From Acinetobacter sp. ANC 4178 (GTDB taxonomy: Bacteria > Pseudomonadota > Gammaproteobacteria > Pseudomonadales > Moraxellaceae): DNA of 64,000 nt. Of this stretch, positions 26,421 to 37,591 are shown piece after piece (the first letter of the stretch is position 1; each line of letters begins with the position of its first letter). Where the stretch lies: contig NZ_SJOD01000001.1 of NCBI RefSeq assembly GCF_004331175.1, forward strand, positions 248,001 to 312,000. The letters are read 5' to 3'. The position numbers and the translations under genes are program-made. Below the pieces are notes generated by a model. The model searched no databases, had not been told where the DNA came from, and saw only the letters and a program-made list of their open reading frames with translations.

Positions 26421-27344
26421 TTATTGATTAAACAAATATTGATAAACAATATACGCAGCCAACTTCGCTGTTTTATGATCAATATCAAATTTGGGGTTAC
26501 ATTCAGCCACATCAAATACTCGAATTTTACCCGTGTTTTTAATCATTTGAATTAATGGATCAAATACAGCTAAATCAATTCCTTTGACTGCTGGTGCACT
26601 CACCCCTGGGGCAATACTTGAAGCAAAAACATCGATATCAATAGTGACATACAGATAATCGACTTGATCGATAAATCTTTGAACTTTTTGCACAAGACTG
26701 TCAAGCTGAGCGACCTGTACCTCACGATCATAAATATATTCACAATTTAATTGCTCGGCGGTTTCAAATAAAACCTGAGTATTTGAATGTTTGGCTACAC
26801 CAATACATAAATAGTGAAATGGCTTGTTATGCTCAATTGAAGTTTTTGCAGCTTGTAAAAATGGCGTTCCAGAAGAGGCTCGTTCGGCTTCTCTTAAATC
26901 AAAATGCGCGTCAAAGTTAATAATGCCAATATTCTTCTCTGGCTCATGTGTTTGCAAATACTGAAACAACCCACTAAAGCTGCCATAAGCAACCTCATGC
27001 CCACCGCCCAAAACAATCGGTTTTTCACCTTGCGCGAGTGACTCAGCGACTTGGTCTGCAAGCATTTGTTGTGCCTGTTCTAATAACCCATTTTCGCAAA
27101 TCACATCACCACGATCGGCAATGCTCATCGGCTGATGCACAGGTAAATTGGCGAGTTGCTTACGAATCGCATTCGGGGCTTCAGCAGCACCTATTCTACC
27201 TTTATTGCGCCGCACGCCTTCATCCGAACAAAAACCAATCAATACATACTCTGGACTCACTGACTGATTCATAATGTGGAAAATACGTTGATGATGAATT
27301 TCATCACCATCATGTCGACCCGTCCATTGGAATATATTGCTCAT
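26421..27344 (-). CDS. hutG: Formimidoylglutamase (HutG)
   Basis: A 307-aa arginase/agmatinase-fold metallohydrolase converting N-formimino-L-glutamate to glutamate and formamide, the last step of histidine use. Binuclear manganese motifs are seen: GGGHEVAYGSF, NFDAHFDLREAERASSGTPF and VTIDIDVFASSIAPG. Its position at the end of the hut genes (hutU-H-T-I-G) supports this over agmatinase or arginase. Presence of HutG implies the four-enzyme pathway releasing formamide, rather than the HutF route. ATG at 27344 with GAGAT upstream. Confidence 0.93.
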   Translation of the reverse strand: MSNIFQWTGRHDGDEIHHQRIFHIMNQSVSPEYVLIGFCSDEGVRRNKGRIGAAEAPNAIRKQLANLPVHQPMSIADRGDVICENGLLEQAQQMLADQVAESLAQGEKPIVLGGGHEVAYGSFSGLFQYLQTHEPEKNIGIINFDAHFDLREAERASSGTPFLQAAKTSIEHNKPFHYLCIGVAKHSNTQVLFETAEQLNCEYIYDREVQVAQLDSLVQKVQRFIDQVDYLYVTIDIDVFASSIAPGVSAPAVKGIDLAVFDPLIQMIKNTGKIRVFDVAECNPKFDIDHKTAKLAAYIVYQYLFNQ

Positions 27345-27422
27345 TTACTTATCTCAATAAAATTAATAAACCACGCCAGAAACTAACGCTCAATCGCGCT
27401 CTAAAGTTCGATTAAGCTCTGC

Positions 27423-28628
27423 TTAGAATTTCAATTCCTGCGCCTGATAAATGATTCGTTTCGTTAAATCGCCACCTAACCAATAGGTAATTTCAGATGG
27501 ATGCTCAATTTCCCAAGCAATAAAGTCCGCAACTTTACCAATCGCTAAACTGCCATGTGTTTGCTGTAAACCTAATGCCTTCGCTGCATGAAGTGTGGCA
27601 CCTGCCAGTGCTTCTTCAGGCGTTAAGCGGAAAATGGTACTGGCCATGTTCAACATTAAGCGTAAAGACAAACTTGGAGATGTCCCTGGATTCAAATCCG
27701 TCGAGATTGCAATCGGGACTTGATGTTGCTTTAGCGCATCAATGAGTGGATATTTCGTTTCTCTTAAAAAATAAAATGCACCTGGTAAAAGCACTGCAAC
27801 GGTGCCCGATGCCGCCATGGCTTTCACATCATCTTCAGTAATATATTCCAAATGATCTGCAGACAAGGCTTGATATCGGGCTGCTAAACTCGAACCGGCT
27901 AAAGCTGATAATTGTTCCGCATGAATTTTGACTGGAATTCCTAAATTTTGAGCTGCCTTAAAGACCCGCTCCACTTGTTCGGGAGTAAATGCCAAATATT
28001 CACAAAAGGCATCAACTGCATCGACTAAACTCTCAGCATGCAGTTTAGGTAGCATTTCCGTACAAATATGCTCGATATAAGCATCGCTTCGATCTTTGTA
28101 CTCTGGCGGTAAAGCATGTGCAGCTAAACAGGTACTTTTTACCGTCATAGGTAAATGTTGGGATATTTGACGAATAACGCGCAACATTTTTCGTTCATTT
28201 TCATAATCAAGCCCATAACCCGACTTAATTTCGATGGTAGTGACTCCATCTTGAAGTAAACTTGTGACTCGCTTTAAGGCACTGTTTAAGAGTTCTTCCT
28301 CACTTGCCGCACGCGTTGCTCGAACTGTGCTTGCGATTCCACCACCCTGAGCCGCAATTTCGGCATAGCTTACACCTTGCAGTCTTTTTTCAAATTCAAT
28401 ACTCCGATTGCCCCCAAAAACACTATGGGTGTGACAATCAATAAAACTCGGTGTGACCCAAGCTTTATTTAAATCATTGGTTTCATCATAGTCATCATGT
28501 GCTAAGTCTTGTTCTGGCCCAATCCAGCAAATATTATTCTCTAAAGTGACAATAGCGGCATTTTCGATGATGGAATATTTTCCATCCTGCATTGTTGCAA
28601 CGTGACAGTTGTGCCAAAGTTTCTTCAT
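27423..28628 (-). CDS. hutI: Imidazolonepropionase (HutI)
   Basis: A 401-aa amidohydrolase that opens the imidazolone ring to give formiminoglutamate, third step of the pathway. Metal ligands are visible: [11 protein letters not shown] near residues 64-74, HAEQLS in the middle, and [11 protein letters not shown] in the late part of the barrel. Length matches the family (about 400-410 aa). It is separated from hutT by 52 bp and from hutG by 78 bp. Confidence 0.95.
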   Translation of the reverse strand: MKKLWHNCHVATMQDGKYSIIENAAIVTLENNICWIGPEQDLAHDDYDETNDLNKAWVTPSFIDCHTHSVFGGNRSIEFEKRLQGVSYAEIAAQGGGIASTVRATRAASEEELLNSALKRVTSLLQDGVTTIEIKSGYGLDYENERKMLRVIRQISQHLPMTVKSTCLAAHALPPEYKDRSDAYIEHICTEMLPKLHAESLVDAVDAFCEYLAFTPEQVERVFKAAQNLGIPVKIHAEQLSALAGSSLAARYQALSADHLEYITEDDVKAMAASGTVAVLLPGAFYFLRETKYPLIDALKQHQVPIAISTDLNPGTSPSLSLRLMLNMASTIFRLTPEEALAGATLHAAKALGLQQTHGSLAIGKVADFIAWEIEHPSEITYWLGGDLTKRIIYQAQELKF

Positions 28629-28680
28629 GACTCATTCCTAAGATTGCTCAAATACCCATTTATATTTGAGCAATCAATAT

Positions 28681-30093
28681 TTAACGCTCTAATTTAAGAT
28701 TATCGGGAAGCTCTGATTCAACTTTTACTGTATTTTGCTTCGGCTTTACCCAAATATTAAAGGCAATCCAAAGCAGTGCTAACCAACCTGCACCGACATA
28801 TATGGCTGGGCGTGAGTCTGGGAAATAACCAATCATTGCCAAAATAAACAGTAAGAAAACGATCGCGAATGCGGGTGCATACGGCCACCCAATGATTGGA
28901 AAATCAAGGGCTTTAATTTCAGCAGTAGATAACTTACGGCGCATAGCCACCTGAGAAAGTAAAATCATCAACCAGACCCAAACTGTAGCAAAAGTCGCAA
29001 TTGAGGCAATGATCATGAAAATATTTTCAGGAATGAGATAGTTCAGAACAACACCGACTAGCAGTACGCCTGCCATGACCACAACCGTCATCCATGGCAC
29101 ACCATTACGTGATAATTTTTGGAATACTTTAGGTGCTTGACCATGATTGGCCATACCAAATAGCATACGTCCTGCACCAAATACATCACTGTTAATTGCT
29201 GAGACTGCCGCGGTAATGACCACGATATTCAAAATGGTTGCTGCTGAACCGATGCCTAGATTTTCAAAAATTTGTACAAATGGACTGCCCTGACTACCAA
29301 TTTGGTTCCATGGGAAAATCGACATTAATACAAAGATGGTCAACACATAGAATAATAAAATACGAACAGGTACTGCATTAATTGCACGAGGAATGGTCTT
29401 TTTAGGATCTTGTGATTCCCCTGCGGTTAAACCAATAATTTCAATGCCACCAAAAGCAAAAACCACCACAGACAAACAAGCCACTAAGCCCGTGATTCCA
29501 TTCGGCATGAAACCTTCATGAATCCATAAGTTCTGAATACCCGGTACAAAGCTACTATGGTCTGCATGAAAGCCATAGAACATTAATCCGAAGCCACCTA
29601 AAATCATAGCGACAATTGCAGTCACCTTGACAATGGACAGCCAGAACTCTAACTCTCCAAATACTTTGACATGGATCAGGTTTATACCGCCCAAGAACAT
29701 AATCAGTGAAAGAATCCAGATCCAACGCGGTACATCGGGATACCAAAAGCCCATATAAATACCAAAAGCAGTAATATCGGCCAAAGCAACAATGATCATT
29801 TCAAATACATAGGTCCATCCCGTAGTAAAACCCGCCAATGGACCAATATATTGTGTTGCATATTCACTAAATGAGCCTGAAACTGGATTTTTAACCGCCA
29901 TCTCACCCAATGCACGCATGACAATATAAATGGCAATGCCACATACAATATATGCCAATAAAACAGAGGGCCCTGCCAATTTTATGGCAGTTGCCGAGCC
30001 ATAAAACAGTCCTGTTCCAATGGCTGAACCTAAAGCTAAAAATCGAATATGACGGGTATTTAGCCCCCGTTGAAGTGAAGCCTGTTGTGACAT
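28681..30093 (-). CDS. hutT: Histidine permease of the APC family (HutT/ProY-like)
   Basis: A 470-aa amino-acid/polyamine/organocation transporter with about 12 membrane segments. Seen: [23 protein letters not shown] in TM1 and [17 protein letters not shown] between TM2 and TM3, the substrate-site signature. The longest frame starts at 30141, but GGAG stands 7 nt upstream of the ATG at 30093 ([11 protein letters not shown]), which begins the conserved N-terminus. Position within the hut operon, between hutI and hutH, makes histidine (possibly urocanate) uptake the likely role. By sequence alone it could be called a proline-specific permease, a frequent automatic label. Confidence 0.9.
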   Translation of the reverse strand: MSQQASLQRGLNTRHIRFLALGSAIGTGLFYGSATAIKLAGPSVLLAYIVCGIAIYIVMRALGEMAVKNPVSGSFSEYATQYIGPLAGFTTGWTYVFEMIIVALADITAFGIYMGFWYPDVPRWIWILSLIMFLGGINLIHVKVFGELEFWLSIVKVTAIVAMILGGFGLMFYGFHADHSSFVPGIQNLWIHEGFMPNGITGLVACLSVVVFAFGGIEIIGLTAGESQDPKKTIPRAINAVPVRILLFYVLTIFVLMSIFPWNQIGSQGSPFVQIFENLGIGSAATILNIVVITAAVSAINSDVFGAGRMLFGMANHGQAPKVFQKLSRNGVPWMTVVVMAGVLLVGVVLNYLIPENIFMIIASIATFATVWVWLMILLSQVAMRRKLSTAEIKALDFPIIGWPYAPAFAIVFLLFILAMIGYFPDSRPAIYVGAGWLALLWIAFNIWVKPKQNTVKVESELPDNLKLER

Positions 30094-30168
30094 ATTAATC
30101 TCCAATCCTTGAGGAAATTGAGTTAGGTACGACCACTCCATGTGGCCGTTTTTTTATCCATCACATAT

Positions 30169-31698
30169 TTATAAACTTGGCAATAAACGAGAAAGCAGCA
30201 ATTCATTTAAACAACCGCTTGCCAGCAATTCACTTGCCTGCTCAATATCAGGGGCAAAGAAACGGTCTTCACTGTAGTACGGAACTTGGTCGCGCAAGAT
30301 TCTACGGGCTTGTTCCAATTTAGGCGAGCTTTTTAAGCCTTCTCGGAAGTCTAACCCCTGACAAGCGCCTAACCATTCGACAGCTAGAATGCCACGAACG
30401 TTATCAGCCATGTACCACAGTCGTTTTCCTGCATTCGGCGCCATTGATACGTGGTCTTCTTGATTCGCTGAAGTTGGCAAACTATCAACACTGGCTGGAT
30501 GTGCAAGCGCTTTGTTATCACTGGCTAAAGCTGCTGCTGTCACTTGAGCAATCATGAACCCTGAGTTAACCCCACCATTGGCGACCAAGAACGGTGGCAG
30601 TTGTGACATGTGGCGGTCCATCATCATCGAAATTCGACGTTCTGAAAGTGAACCAATTTCTGCGATTGCCAATGCTAAATTATCGGCCGCCATGGCTACA
30701 GGTTCTGCGTGGAAGTTACCACCAGAAATCACATCACCTTGTTCTGCAAAAACAAGTGGGTTATCAGATACCGCATTTGCTTCAATTTCTAAAACTTCAG
30801 CAGCCTGACGGATTTGAGTTAGACATGCACCCATCACCTGTGGTTGGCAACGTAAAGAATACGGATCTTGAACTTTGCTACAGTCTTCGTGTGAATGTGC
30901 AATTTCACTTGATTCTGTTAAGAGGTCACGATAAGCCGCCGCTACATCAATTTGACCACGTTGGCCACGTACTTCATGAATACGAGCATCAAACGGTGAG
31001 CGTGAACCCAGCATTGCTTCAACACTTAAGCCACCACAAACTGTCGCAGCAGCAAATAAATCTTCAGCTTCAAACAAGCCGCGTAAAGCATAAGCCGTCG
31101 AAACTTGTGTGCCATTTAAAAGCGCCAAGCCTTCTTTAGCGGCCAAAGAAATTGGCTCTAAGCCTGCAATTTTTAAAGCTTCAACGGCAGGTAACCATTC
31201 ACCTTTATAACGCGCCTTACTCTCACCAAGTAAAATCAAAGACATATGTGCCAATGGTGCCAAGTCACCTGAAGCCCCTACTGAACCTTTAAGAGGAATG
31301 TGTGGATAAACTTCAGCATTAATTAAAGCCAACAAAGCATCAATGACTTTACGGCGAATACCTGAAAAACCACGTGCTAAACTATTGGCTTTCAATAGCA
31401 TAATTAAACGCACCATGGCATCATCCAGTGGCTCACCGACACCTGCGGCATGCGAAAGAACCAATGAACGCTGGAGTTGTTCTAAATCTTCAGGAGCAAT
31501 CTTGGTTGAAGCAAGTAAACCAAAACCTGTGTTAATGCCGTAAGCGGTACGTCCTTCATTTACAATTTTCTCAACGCAAGCCACACTTGCATTAATGGCA
31601 GATGAAGCGCTTTCATCCAATTTAACTTGAATCGGGTTGAGGTACGCTTGACGTAAATCAGCTAAGGTTAATTTTCCTGGTTGGATCAGTAATTCCAT
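30169..31698 (-). CDS. hutH: Histidine ammonia-lyase (HutH)
   Basis: A 509-aa lyase that deaminates histidine to urocanate. The MIO prosthetic group forms from A142-S143-G144, seen in [17 protein letters not shown]. Also visible are YGINTGFG and the tetramer-core [12 protein letters not shown]. Start ATG at 31698 has AGGAAG 7 nt upstream. It lies 75 bp after hutT in genome coordinates and 87 bp before the hutU stop, in the same operon. Confidence 0.96.
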   Translation of the reverse strand: MELLIQPGKLTLADLRQAYLNPIQVKLDESASSAINASVACVEKIVNEGRTAYGINTGFGLLASTKIAPEDLEQLQRSLVLSHAAGVGEPLDDAMVRLIMLLKANSLARGFSGIRRKVIDALLALINAEVYPHIPLKGSVGASGDLAPLAHMSLILLGESKARYKGEWLPAVEALKIAGLEPISLAAKEGLALLNGTQVSTAYALRGLFEAEDLFAAATVCGGLSVEAMLGSRSPFDARIHEVRGQRGQIDVAAAYRDLLTESSEIAHSHEDCSKVQDPYSLRCQPQVMGACLTQIRQAAEVLEIEANAVSDNPLVFAEQGDVISGGNFHAEPVAMAADNLALAIAEIGSLSERRISMMMDRHMSQLPPFLVANGGVNSGFMIAQVTAAALASDNKALAHPASVDSLPTSANQEDHVSMAPNAGKRLWYMADNVRGILAVEWLGACQGLDFREGLKSSPKLEQARRILRDQVPYYSEDRFFAPDIEQASELLASGCLNELLLSRLLPSL

Positions 31699-31785
31699 GT
31701 TGGCTTCCTAATTTTTTGCACTATATTCTGCTGAGACAGTGCTTTTCACAATTGCAAAAAGCACCGCCAGTTCTTCCATGTATTT

Positions 31786-33462
31786 TTATTGAGTAATCAT
31801 TGGCAGATTTAGGCCCTGCTCTTTGGCACAATCAATAGCAATGTCATAACCCGCATCGGCATGGCGCATTACACCGGTTGCAGGGTCATTGGTCAGTACG
31901 CGAGCAATACGTGCGGCTGCTTCATCTGTACCATCACACACAATCACAACGCCTGAGTGTTGAGAGAAGCCCATACCTACACCGCCACCGTGGTGTAAAG
32001 ACACCCAAGTTGCACCGCCTGCTGTATTGAGCAACGCATTTAATAAAGGCCAGTCTGATACTGCATCTGATCCATCTTGCATTGCTTCAGTTTCACGGTT
32101 AGGACTTGATACCGAACCAGAGTCTAAATGGTCACGACCAATCACAATCGGTGCTGATAATTCACCTGTGCGAACCATTTCATTGAATGCTAGACCTAGT
32201 TTTGCACGTAAGCCTAAACCTACCCAACAAATACGCGCTGGCAAACCTTGGAAGCTAATGCGTTCACGCGCCATATCTAACCAACGGTGTAGGTGCTCAT
32301 CGTCTGGAATGAGTTCTTTAACTTTGGCATCAGTTTTATAAATATCTTCTGGATCACCTGAAAGTGCTACCCAGCGGAATGGGCCAATACCACGACAGAA
32401 CAATGGGCGGATATATGCAGGCACAAAACCAGGGAAATCAAACGCGTTTGCTACGCCTTCATCTTGCGCCATTTGACGAATGTTGTTGCCATAGTCAAAC
32501 GTTGGAACACCTATTTTTTGGAAGTCAAGCATGGCTTGTACGTGCTTTGCCATTGACTGTTTAGCCGCTTTTACAACAGCTTCTGGTTCTGTTTTCGCAC
32601 GTTGACGATATTCTTCCCAAGTCCAGCCAATTGGTAGATAGCCATTGAGTGGATCATGTGCGCTAGTCTGATCAGTTACCATATCAGGATGTACACCACG
32701 GCGAACAAGCTCTGGTAAAATTTCAGCGGCGTTACCATGAAGTGCAATTGAAATTGCTTTGCCTTCTTTGGTGTATTTCTCGATACGCGCTAAAGCATCA
32801 TCCAAGTCTGTCGCTTGCTCATCCACATAACGGGTACGTAAACGGAAGTCGATACTGGCTTGTTGACATTCAATATTGAGTGAACATGCACCTGCAAGTG
32901 TTGCTGCAAGAGGTTGAGCGCCCCCCATTCCACCTAAACCAGCGGTTAATACCCAACGCCCTGTTAAATTACCGTTGTAGTGTTGACGACCCGCTTCTAC
33001 AAAAGTTTCGTAAGTCCCTTGTACAATCCCTTGGCTACCAATGTAGATCCAAGAACCTGCGGTCATCTGACCATACATTGCCAAACCTTTGGCATCTAGC
33101 TCATTGAAGTGTTCCCAATTTGCCCAGTGTGGCACCAAGTTTGAATTGGCAATTAAAACACGCGGTGCATCTTTATGGGTTTTAAACACGCCAACTGGCT
33201 TGCCTGATTGCACCAAAAGTGTTTCATCTTCTTCAAGTTTTTTTAATGTTTCTACAATTTTATCAAAGCATTCCCAGTCACGCGCTGCACGGCCAATACC
33301 ACCGTATACAACCAACTCTTTCGGGTTTTCGGCCACATCAGGGTCAAGGTTATTCATTAACATGCGCAACGGCGCTTCTGTTAACCAGCTTTTTGTATTT
33401 AAAGTTGTCCCTCTAGGCGCACGAATTTCAATGTCACGATAACGTGGATTATTTGCTTTCAC
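31786..33462 (-). CDS. hutU: Urocanate hydratase (HutU)
   Basis: A 558-aa NAD-dependent hydratase converting urocanate to imidazolonepropionate. Seen: [27 protein letters not shown] near the start, an NAD-binding [12 protein letters not shown], and a C-terminal CVGLG-like segment with [15 protein letters not shown]. The ATG of the longer frame (33501) has no ribosome site and its 13 extra residues are not family-like. GTG at 33462 has AAGGAG 7 nt before it and yields the normal length. It is the first gene of the hut operon; a HutC-type box lies 70 bp upstream. Confidence 0.95.
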   Translation of the reverse strand: MKANNPRYRDIEIRAPRGTTLNTKSWLTEAPLRMLMNNLDPDVAENPKELVVYGGIGRAARDWECFDKIVETLKKLEEDETLLVQSGKPVGVFKTHKDAPRVLIANSNLVPHWANWEHFNELDAKGLAMYGQMTAGSWIYIGSQGIVQGTYETFVEAGRQHYNGNLTGRWVLTAGLGGMGGAQPLAATLAGACSLNIECQQASIDFRLRTRYVDEQATDLDDALARIEKYTKEGKAISIALHGNAAEILPELVRRGVHPDMVTDQTSAHDPLNGYLPIGWTWEEYRQRAKTEPEAVVKAAKQSMAKHVQAMLDFQKIGVPTFDYGNNIRQMAQDEGVANAFDFPGFVPAYIRPLFCRGIGPFRWVALSGDPEDIYKTDAKVKELIPDDEHLHRWLDMARERISFQGLPARICWVGLGLRAKLGLAFNEMVRTGELSAPIVIGRDHLDSGSVSSPNRETEAMQDGSDAVSDWPLLNALLNTAGGATWVSLHHGGGVGMGFSQHSGVVIVCDGTDEAAARIARVLTNDPATGVMRHADAGYDIAIDCAKEQGLNLPMITQ

Positions 33463-33531
33463 AAACAGACTCCTTTCCTTTTTTAAAAATAATGTCCACA
33501 AGAAACTTCTTATGGGAACTACATGTTCATA

Positions 33532-33545
33532 CTTGTATATACATA
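33532..33545 (-). promoter_or_regulatory. HutC operator
   Basis: CTTGTATATACATA agrees with the Pseudomonas HutC box CTTGTATATACAAG at 12 of 14 positions, upstream of hutU. A related TGTATATATC lies in the hutC promoter (34693-34714), suggesting autoregulation. Family knowledge: urocanate releases HutC. Confidence 0.6.
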
Positions 33546-33616
33546 TATATACTATATATTTTTTTATTAATACAATATTTTTTTAAAATTTCCATCAAAC
33601 CCTTAATTTTCATACA

Positions 33617-33650
33617 AAAAAAAATGCATAAGACAACTTATGCATTTTGG
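33617..33650 (-). terminator. Terminator of hutC
   Basis: AAAATGCATAAG and CTTATGCATTTT form a perfect 12-bp stem with loop ACAA. A run of T follows on the minus strand. It sits about 230 bp after hutC and before the hutU promoter, so hutC is a separate unit. Confidence 0.75.
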
Positions 33651-33878
33651 TAATAGATTTGAATTCCTAAATTTCTAGCTTAAAACTTGTATAGCTTTAT
33701 GCTGTGAAATCATCTTGCATGATGAACAAACCAGAGCAAAAAGTTACAGGTGACGCTATTCGAATCTTCAAAATTAAATGATTCATTTCTTCAAATTTGA
33801 ATTTTTATTTGTCTAGACAACGCTGCGTACTGAGATATAAGCAACTTTATATATACCTATTTTCATCCATCGATTGTT

Positions 33879-34646
33879 TTACGGATTAAACTTACCTTCC
33901 AAATGATAGCGATTGCCCGGATAAATTAAACGTGCACTAGAAATCAGGTTTTTATTGGACCATGTTCTGCGCTGAATAAATAAACATGGTTCTGCCTTGT
34001 TGATTTTGAGCCATTTACATTCTTGAGCAGATGCCAAAACCGCTTTTACAATATGCTCCCCCTCAGTCATTGGAGAATTTTGCATTAAGTAAGCATTGGG
34101 GGTCATTGTAGAAAAATCTTGTTTTAAATAATTTGGCACTAAGTACGAGTTAACCAATCGATCTTCAATTTGCACAGGAATATCATTTTCATAATGAATA
34201 ATAATGGAATGATAAAGTAGCTGACCTTCCTGCACTTGCATTTGCAGACTTTGCAAAGCATTCGCATGAACACTATCCAGAACAATGACTTCAGCACGAT
34301 GCTCATGCTTTCTGGCTTGAATTTCATCTGCAATATTATTGATTTGAAACAATGACGTTTGCCCTTGCTCTTCTGCAACAAAAGAACCAACCCCTTGAAC
34401 TCGAACCAATACACCTTCTGCCGTTAACTCGCGTAGTGCACGATTAATTGTCATACGACTACAACCCAACTGGTTGACCAATTCACTTTCAGACGGAATT
34501 TTTTGATTGGTCGACCATAACCCTTGATTAATTTTGGTGGTAATTAATTGCTTCACTCGCATATAAATCGGGATTGGACTATCTGCATCAATGGTTAAAT
34601 TTAGGTCTTGTTTAGGCTCTTTTTTTATTGCCATGTGATTACTCAA
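33879..34646 (-). CDS. hutC: Histidine utilization repressor HutC (GntR family)
   Basis: A 255-aa GntR/HutC-type regulator: an N-terminal winged helix (residues 25-95: PIYMRVKQLITTKINQG, SESELVNQLGCSRMTINRALRELT) and a C-terminal UTRA ligand domain (about 110-250: YHSIIIHYENDIPVQIEDRLVN). UTRA in HutC binds urocanate, relieving repression of the hut operon. Upstream of the operon, on the same strand but with its own terminator. Its promoter region contains a TGTATATATC element similar to the box ahead of hutU. Confidence 0.93.
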   Translation of the reverse strand: MSNHMAIKKEPKQDLNLTIDADSPIPIYMRVKQLITTKINQGLWSTNQKIPSESELVNQLGCSRMTINRALRELTAEGVLVRVQGVGSFVAEEQGQTSLFQINNIADEIQARKHEHRAEVIVLDSVHANALQSLQMQVQEGQLLYHSIIIHYENDIPVQIEDRLVNSYLVPNYLKQDFSTMTPNAYLMQNSPMTEGEHIVKAVLASAQECKWLKINKAEPCLFIQRRTWSNKNLISSARLIYPGNRYHLEGKFNP

Positions 34647-34971
34647 TGCAGATTAACTTAATTCTTCGCAGTTTACCTTGTACCCTTCAAAAGATATATA
34701 CAGATATAGTCAAGTTATCTATAAGTCCACCCATAATTCTAGGTCGGCAGAATTTGGTGGGGAAAACGTAAAAGAACCTTCTTTTACAACTCCCATCCAT
34801 ACCAGTAAACCAGATTCGCTTTAAAGTTTCGCTATGGCTGTTCAAAATTTATAGAACTAAAACAAAGTAAATAGGCTTATAAACGTGTGCTTCAACCTTA
34901 AAATAAATAAGGGACATTCATCATCCGATCAATGTCCCTCAAGCAACTTCTTCAGCTTTTAAAATGTATGA
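34647..34971. other. Intergenic region upstream of hutC
   Basis: Contains the hutC promoter and, at 34911-34938, a stem GGGACATT/AATGTCCC after the TonB receptor gene. Nothing else is supported. Confidence 0.4.
34911..34938 (-). terminator. Probable terminator of the TonB receptor gene at 35.0 kb
   Basis: An 8-bp perfect stem GGGACATT/AATGTCCC with a 12-nt loop, followed on the minus strand by TTATTTATTTT. Confidence 0.55.
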
Positions 34972-37179
34972 CTAGAAATTCACTGTCCATGAAAATTGAG
35001 CTGAACGTGGTGCACCTAAGAATAAATAATCATCCCCGAAGAAACTCCCTGCGTCACGCCAATATTTCTTGTTAAACACGTTATCAATGTTCAAACGTAG
35101 CGTATTGTCATAACCATAAGCACGGAAGTTATAAGCCGAACCAATATCAAACACAGTAAAACTTGGAACTTTAACCGTACCTGTTTTGTTGGCATATTTA
35201 TCGCTACTGTATTGCATACCTGCCAATAATCTTAATCCATCTACTTGTGGCATAGCGTATGAAATATGACTGGCAAAGCGTAATTTCGGCACATTTTGCA
35301 TTTGATGTCCGCTATATTCAGCCACATCAATGCCTTTAAGTTGTGAATGAATAAAAGCCATAGTCGATGAAATCTCAAGGTTTTGGCTTAAGCGACCTTG
35401 CACACCCAGTTCTAGACCCAGATTATGCTGTTCACCATCTGTGACATACACATTATCTAAATTGGTATATTGATTATCCTGCTTAAGATCAAACAAGGCT
35501 GCGGTGAATAAAAATGCCTGCCACTGTTGCTTGATTCCCAGTTCATATTGAGTTGAATGCACAGGCGCTAAAGTCGCATAAGCATTGCCTTCGATGCCTT
35601 TATCAGGGTTACCAAACGCCATCCACGGTGCCTGTCCACCGTCACTTAAGCCTTTGGCATAAGACGCATAAACATGAGTACGTTCCCACGGTTGATACAT
35701 CACGGCTAACTGTGGCAAGAAACGATCTAAATTGGTTTCTCGCATATTACTGCCATCTGCGGCATAAGCATTTTCATCTAAATGCAACAGCTTACCGCCC
35801 AGTAGAACAGACCACGCTGTATTCAACTTAATCTGATCCAATACGTTTAAGGCTGTTTGCTGGCTATCAAGCGATTTATAGTGATTACCCAAAGCAACAT
35901 TTGAAGGGCTATAGGTTTCACTATCAGTATAAATATTTCCTGAACCCACCTGCACATTGACCGCATCATACTGAGCATGACGCTTATAGGTCTGTGATAA
36001 CTCTAAACTTAGGTTATGCTGCCATGTGCCCGTATTGAACTTCCCGTTTAGACCTGTTTTAAACTGATTGGTCAGGTAACTGTCATTTGGACTACGGAAC
36101 TCATAAATATCGTAATTACCATTTTGGTCAAAGGTATTGCCTAAACCTGTATACTGACACACCGTACTGTAAGCGCAGCCATACGGAAATGCCGAGTAAT
36201 CATCCACCACCACACGACTTTGTGAAGCTGCTAAATTCGCCGTCCAATTGTCATTAAATTGGTAGGTATATTTTAAGCCAGCATTCAAACTTTCATTGGT
36301 AACGGGTTTACCCCAGCTTTGATAACCCAGTAAACGATCCCATTCCACTCCTGTCGGTACGGTTGTACCATCCAGTAACTGATAGCCCGGTACTGAACGT
36401 TGGCGCTGACGTTGTGATTCAAGATCAAATTCCAATTTTGAACGATCTGATACTTTCCAGTCTAAAGCCAAAGAACCAAATACACGCTGACCATCGGCAT
36501 GATCCACATAAGGGTGGATTTCTTCTTTTGCAAGATTAATTCGATAGCCAAACTGCTGCTTCTCGCCAAATAAGCCACCTAGATCTGTTGCGACACGATT
36601 GCCCCCATGACTATCCCCTTCAACCGTTAAAGAGTGAACATTTTCAGGTCGTTTAGTCACATAGTTGATCACACCACCAGGCGTAGACATACCACTTTGA
36701 ATCGCGCTAATGCCCTTTAAAATCTCAACTTGTGCTTTATTTTCGAGGGCTACATTTTGTTGGCCACGCAGTAAATTACCATTCAGTAAATAGCTTGATC
36801 CTGCATTGAGCATAAAGCCGCGCATCATAAAATTCGAATAGTAACCAATTGGCGCGTAGCCATCCCCTACGGCTGCATCATTTTTAACGACATCCGTCAG
36901 TGTCTTGGCATGTTGATCCGCAATAAGTTGTGCTGTAACTGTCATCAGTGAGGCAGGTATTTCTGCCTGAGTTTGTTGTGTAAACCCCGTCAAATTCACC
37001 TGAGGCTGGTAATACGCAGCCCGAGCTTGCTCAGCGGTTACTGTAATTGTTGCAAGTTGTGCAGTCTCATTTTCATCTGCTGCATAAGCCATTCCTGAGC
37101 TTAGTCCTAGACATGAAAATGAACCAACAGCCAGTAATGCTTTTTGTAAATGAGAAAATGAAAATGGATACGTATTCAC
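34972..37179 (-). CDS. TonB-dependent siderophore receptor
   Basis: A 735-aa outer-membrane receptor with signal peptide (cleavage after AYA, residue 33), a TonB-box region LATITVTAEQ, a plug (TLTDVVKNDAAVGDGYAPIGYYSNFMMRGF, VEILKGISAIQSGMSTPGGVINYVTKRP), and a barrel ending in FSWTVNF with a terminal Phe. The plug features are those of the ferric-siderophore subfamily (FhuA/FhuE/FpvA-like). The start is GTG at 37179 with no strong ribosome site, so the true start could differ slightly. No siderophore genes are adjacent and no clear Fur dyad was seen, so the ligand may be a xenosiderophore. Confidence 0.86.
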   Translation of the reverse strand: MNTYPFSFSHLQKALLAVGSFSCLGLSSGMAYAADENETAQLATITVTAEQARAAYYQPQVNLTGFTQQTQAEIPASLMTVTAQLIADQHAKTLTDVVKNDAAVGDGYAPIGYYSNFMMRGFMLNAGSSYLLNGNLLRGQQNVALENKAQVEILKGISAIQSGMSTPGGVINYVTKRPENVHSLTVEGDSHGGNRVATDLGGLFGEKQQFGYRINLAKEEIHPYVDHADGQRVFGSLALDWKVSDRSKLEFDLESQRQRQRSVPGYQLLDGTTVPTGVEWDRLLGYQSWGKPVTNESLNAGLKYTYQFNDNWTANLAASQSRVVVDDYSAFPYGCAYSTVCQYTGLGNTFDQNGNYDIYEFRSPNDSYLTNQFKTGLNGKFNTGTWQHNLSLELSQTYKRHAQYDAVNVQVGSGNIYTDSETYSPSNVALGNHYKSLDSQQTALNVLDQIKLNTAWSVLLGGKLLHLDENAYAADGSNMRETNLDRFLPQLAVMYQPWERTHVYASYAKGLSDGGQAPWMAFGNPDKGIEGNAYATLAPVHSTQYELGIKQQWQAFLFTAALFDLKQDNQYTNLDNVYVTDGEQHNLGLELGVQGRLSQNLEISSTMAFIHSQLKGIDVAEYSGHQMQNVPKLRFASHISYAMPQVDGLRLLAGMQYSSDKYANKTGTVKVPSFTVFDIGSAYNFRAYGYDNTLRLNIDNVFNKKYWRDAGSFFGDDYLFLGAPRSAQFSWTVNF

Positions 37180-37338
37180 AGTCGTTGTCTAACCCCAAAA
37201 GATAATCTTACAGCATGAATTTTTCGGGCATGAGTATTCACAATTTTTACGCATAGAACAATGCTTTTCTCAGCGTTATTTCTGGTTTTTTCTGAATGGC
37301 ATGAAAACAACTCGACACACACTGAATCGGCTTTGTTG

Positions 37339-37500
37339 CATAAACCTATTGCGATTGTATTTGCTGGCATTTGGGGATTTATTTTCTGGCATGAAATTCC
37401 CGATGTATTTAGCATTTGAGGAATCTCTATTATTTTAATGGCAATTTTGGCCTGTAACCCGACTGTTATCACTAAAATTAAACAGATGATTAAAGCTTAG
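37339..37500 (+). pseudogene. C-terminal remnant of an EamA/DMT family transporter
   Basis: A plus-strand frame with no start reads LLHKPIAIVFAGIWGFIFWHE, then IPDVFSI, a TGA stop at 37417-37419, GISIILMAILA, and ends at TAG 37498-37500. The pattern of an EP/KP-x-A-(V/F)-x-G membrane helix with a GE/HE end, followed by a second GI-x-I-I-L helix, is the typical last two segments of EamA transporters. The internal stop and missing upstream part show it is broken. The 140 bp upstream carry no recognisable rest. Confidence 0.5.
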
Positions 37501-37524
37501 TCTTCCTCCCTTTTAAATTAATAA

Positions 37525-37563
37525 AAAAACTAGAAGTCCAGTTTAGTAGCTACTTCTAGGTTT
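37525..37563 (-). terminator. Terminator of ghrA
   Basis: CTAGAAGT and ACTTCTAG form an 8-bp stem (extended by AA/TT) with a 14-nt loop, followed by TTTTTTT on the minus strand, 30 bp past the gene stop. Confidence 0.7.
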
Positions 37564-37591
37564 CAACCTCACCATAATTTTAAAACGCTAT

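Larger units (their letters stand above)
33463..33878. other. Intergenic region between hutU and hutC
   Basis: Holds the hutU promoter with a HutC-like box (33532-33545), a run of alternating AT dinucleotides, and the hutC terminator (33617-33650). Beyond that, 33660-33878 contains no supported gene. Confidence 0.5.
37180..37591. other. Intergenic region with a transporter remnant
   Basis: Between the TonB receptor start and ghrA. It contains the DMT-type pseudogene fragment (about 37339-37500) and the ghrA terminator. A 98-codon minus-strand frame lies antisense to the fragment and is judged spurious. Confidence 0.5.

Noticed and set aside
37330..37346. CTTTGTTGCATAAAC resembling an insertion-sequence end
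   Set aside because: No second inverted end, no target duplication and no transposase nearby; it falls within the transporter fragment.
37176..37472. 98-codon minus-strand frame overlapping the TonB receptor start by GTGA
   Set aside because: It lies antisense to the EamA-like fragment, has no ribosome site, and its composition is not that of a known protein.
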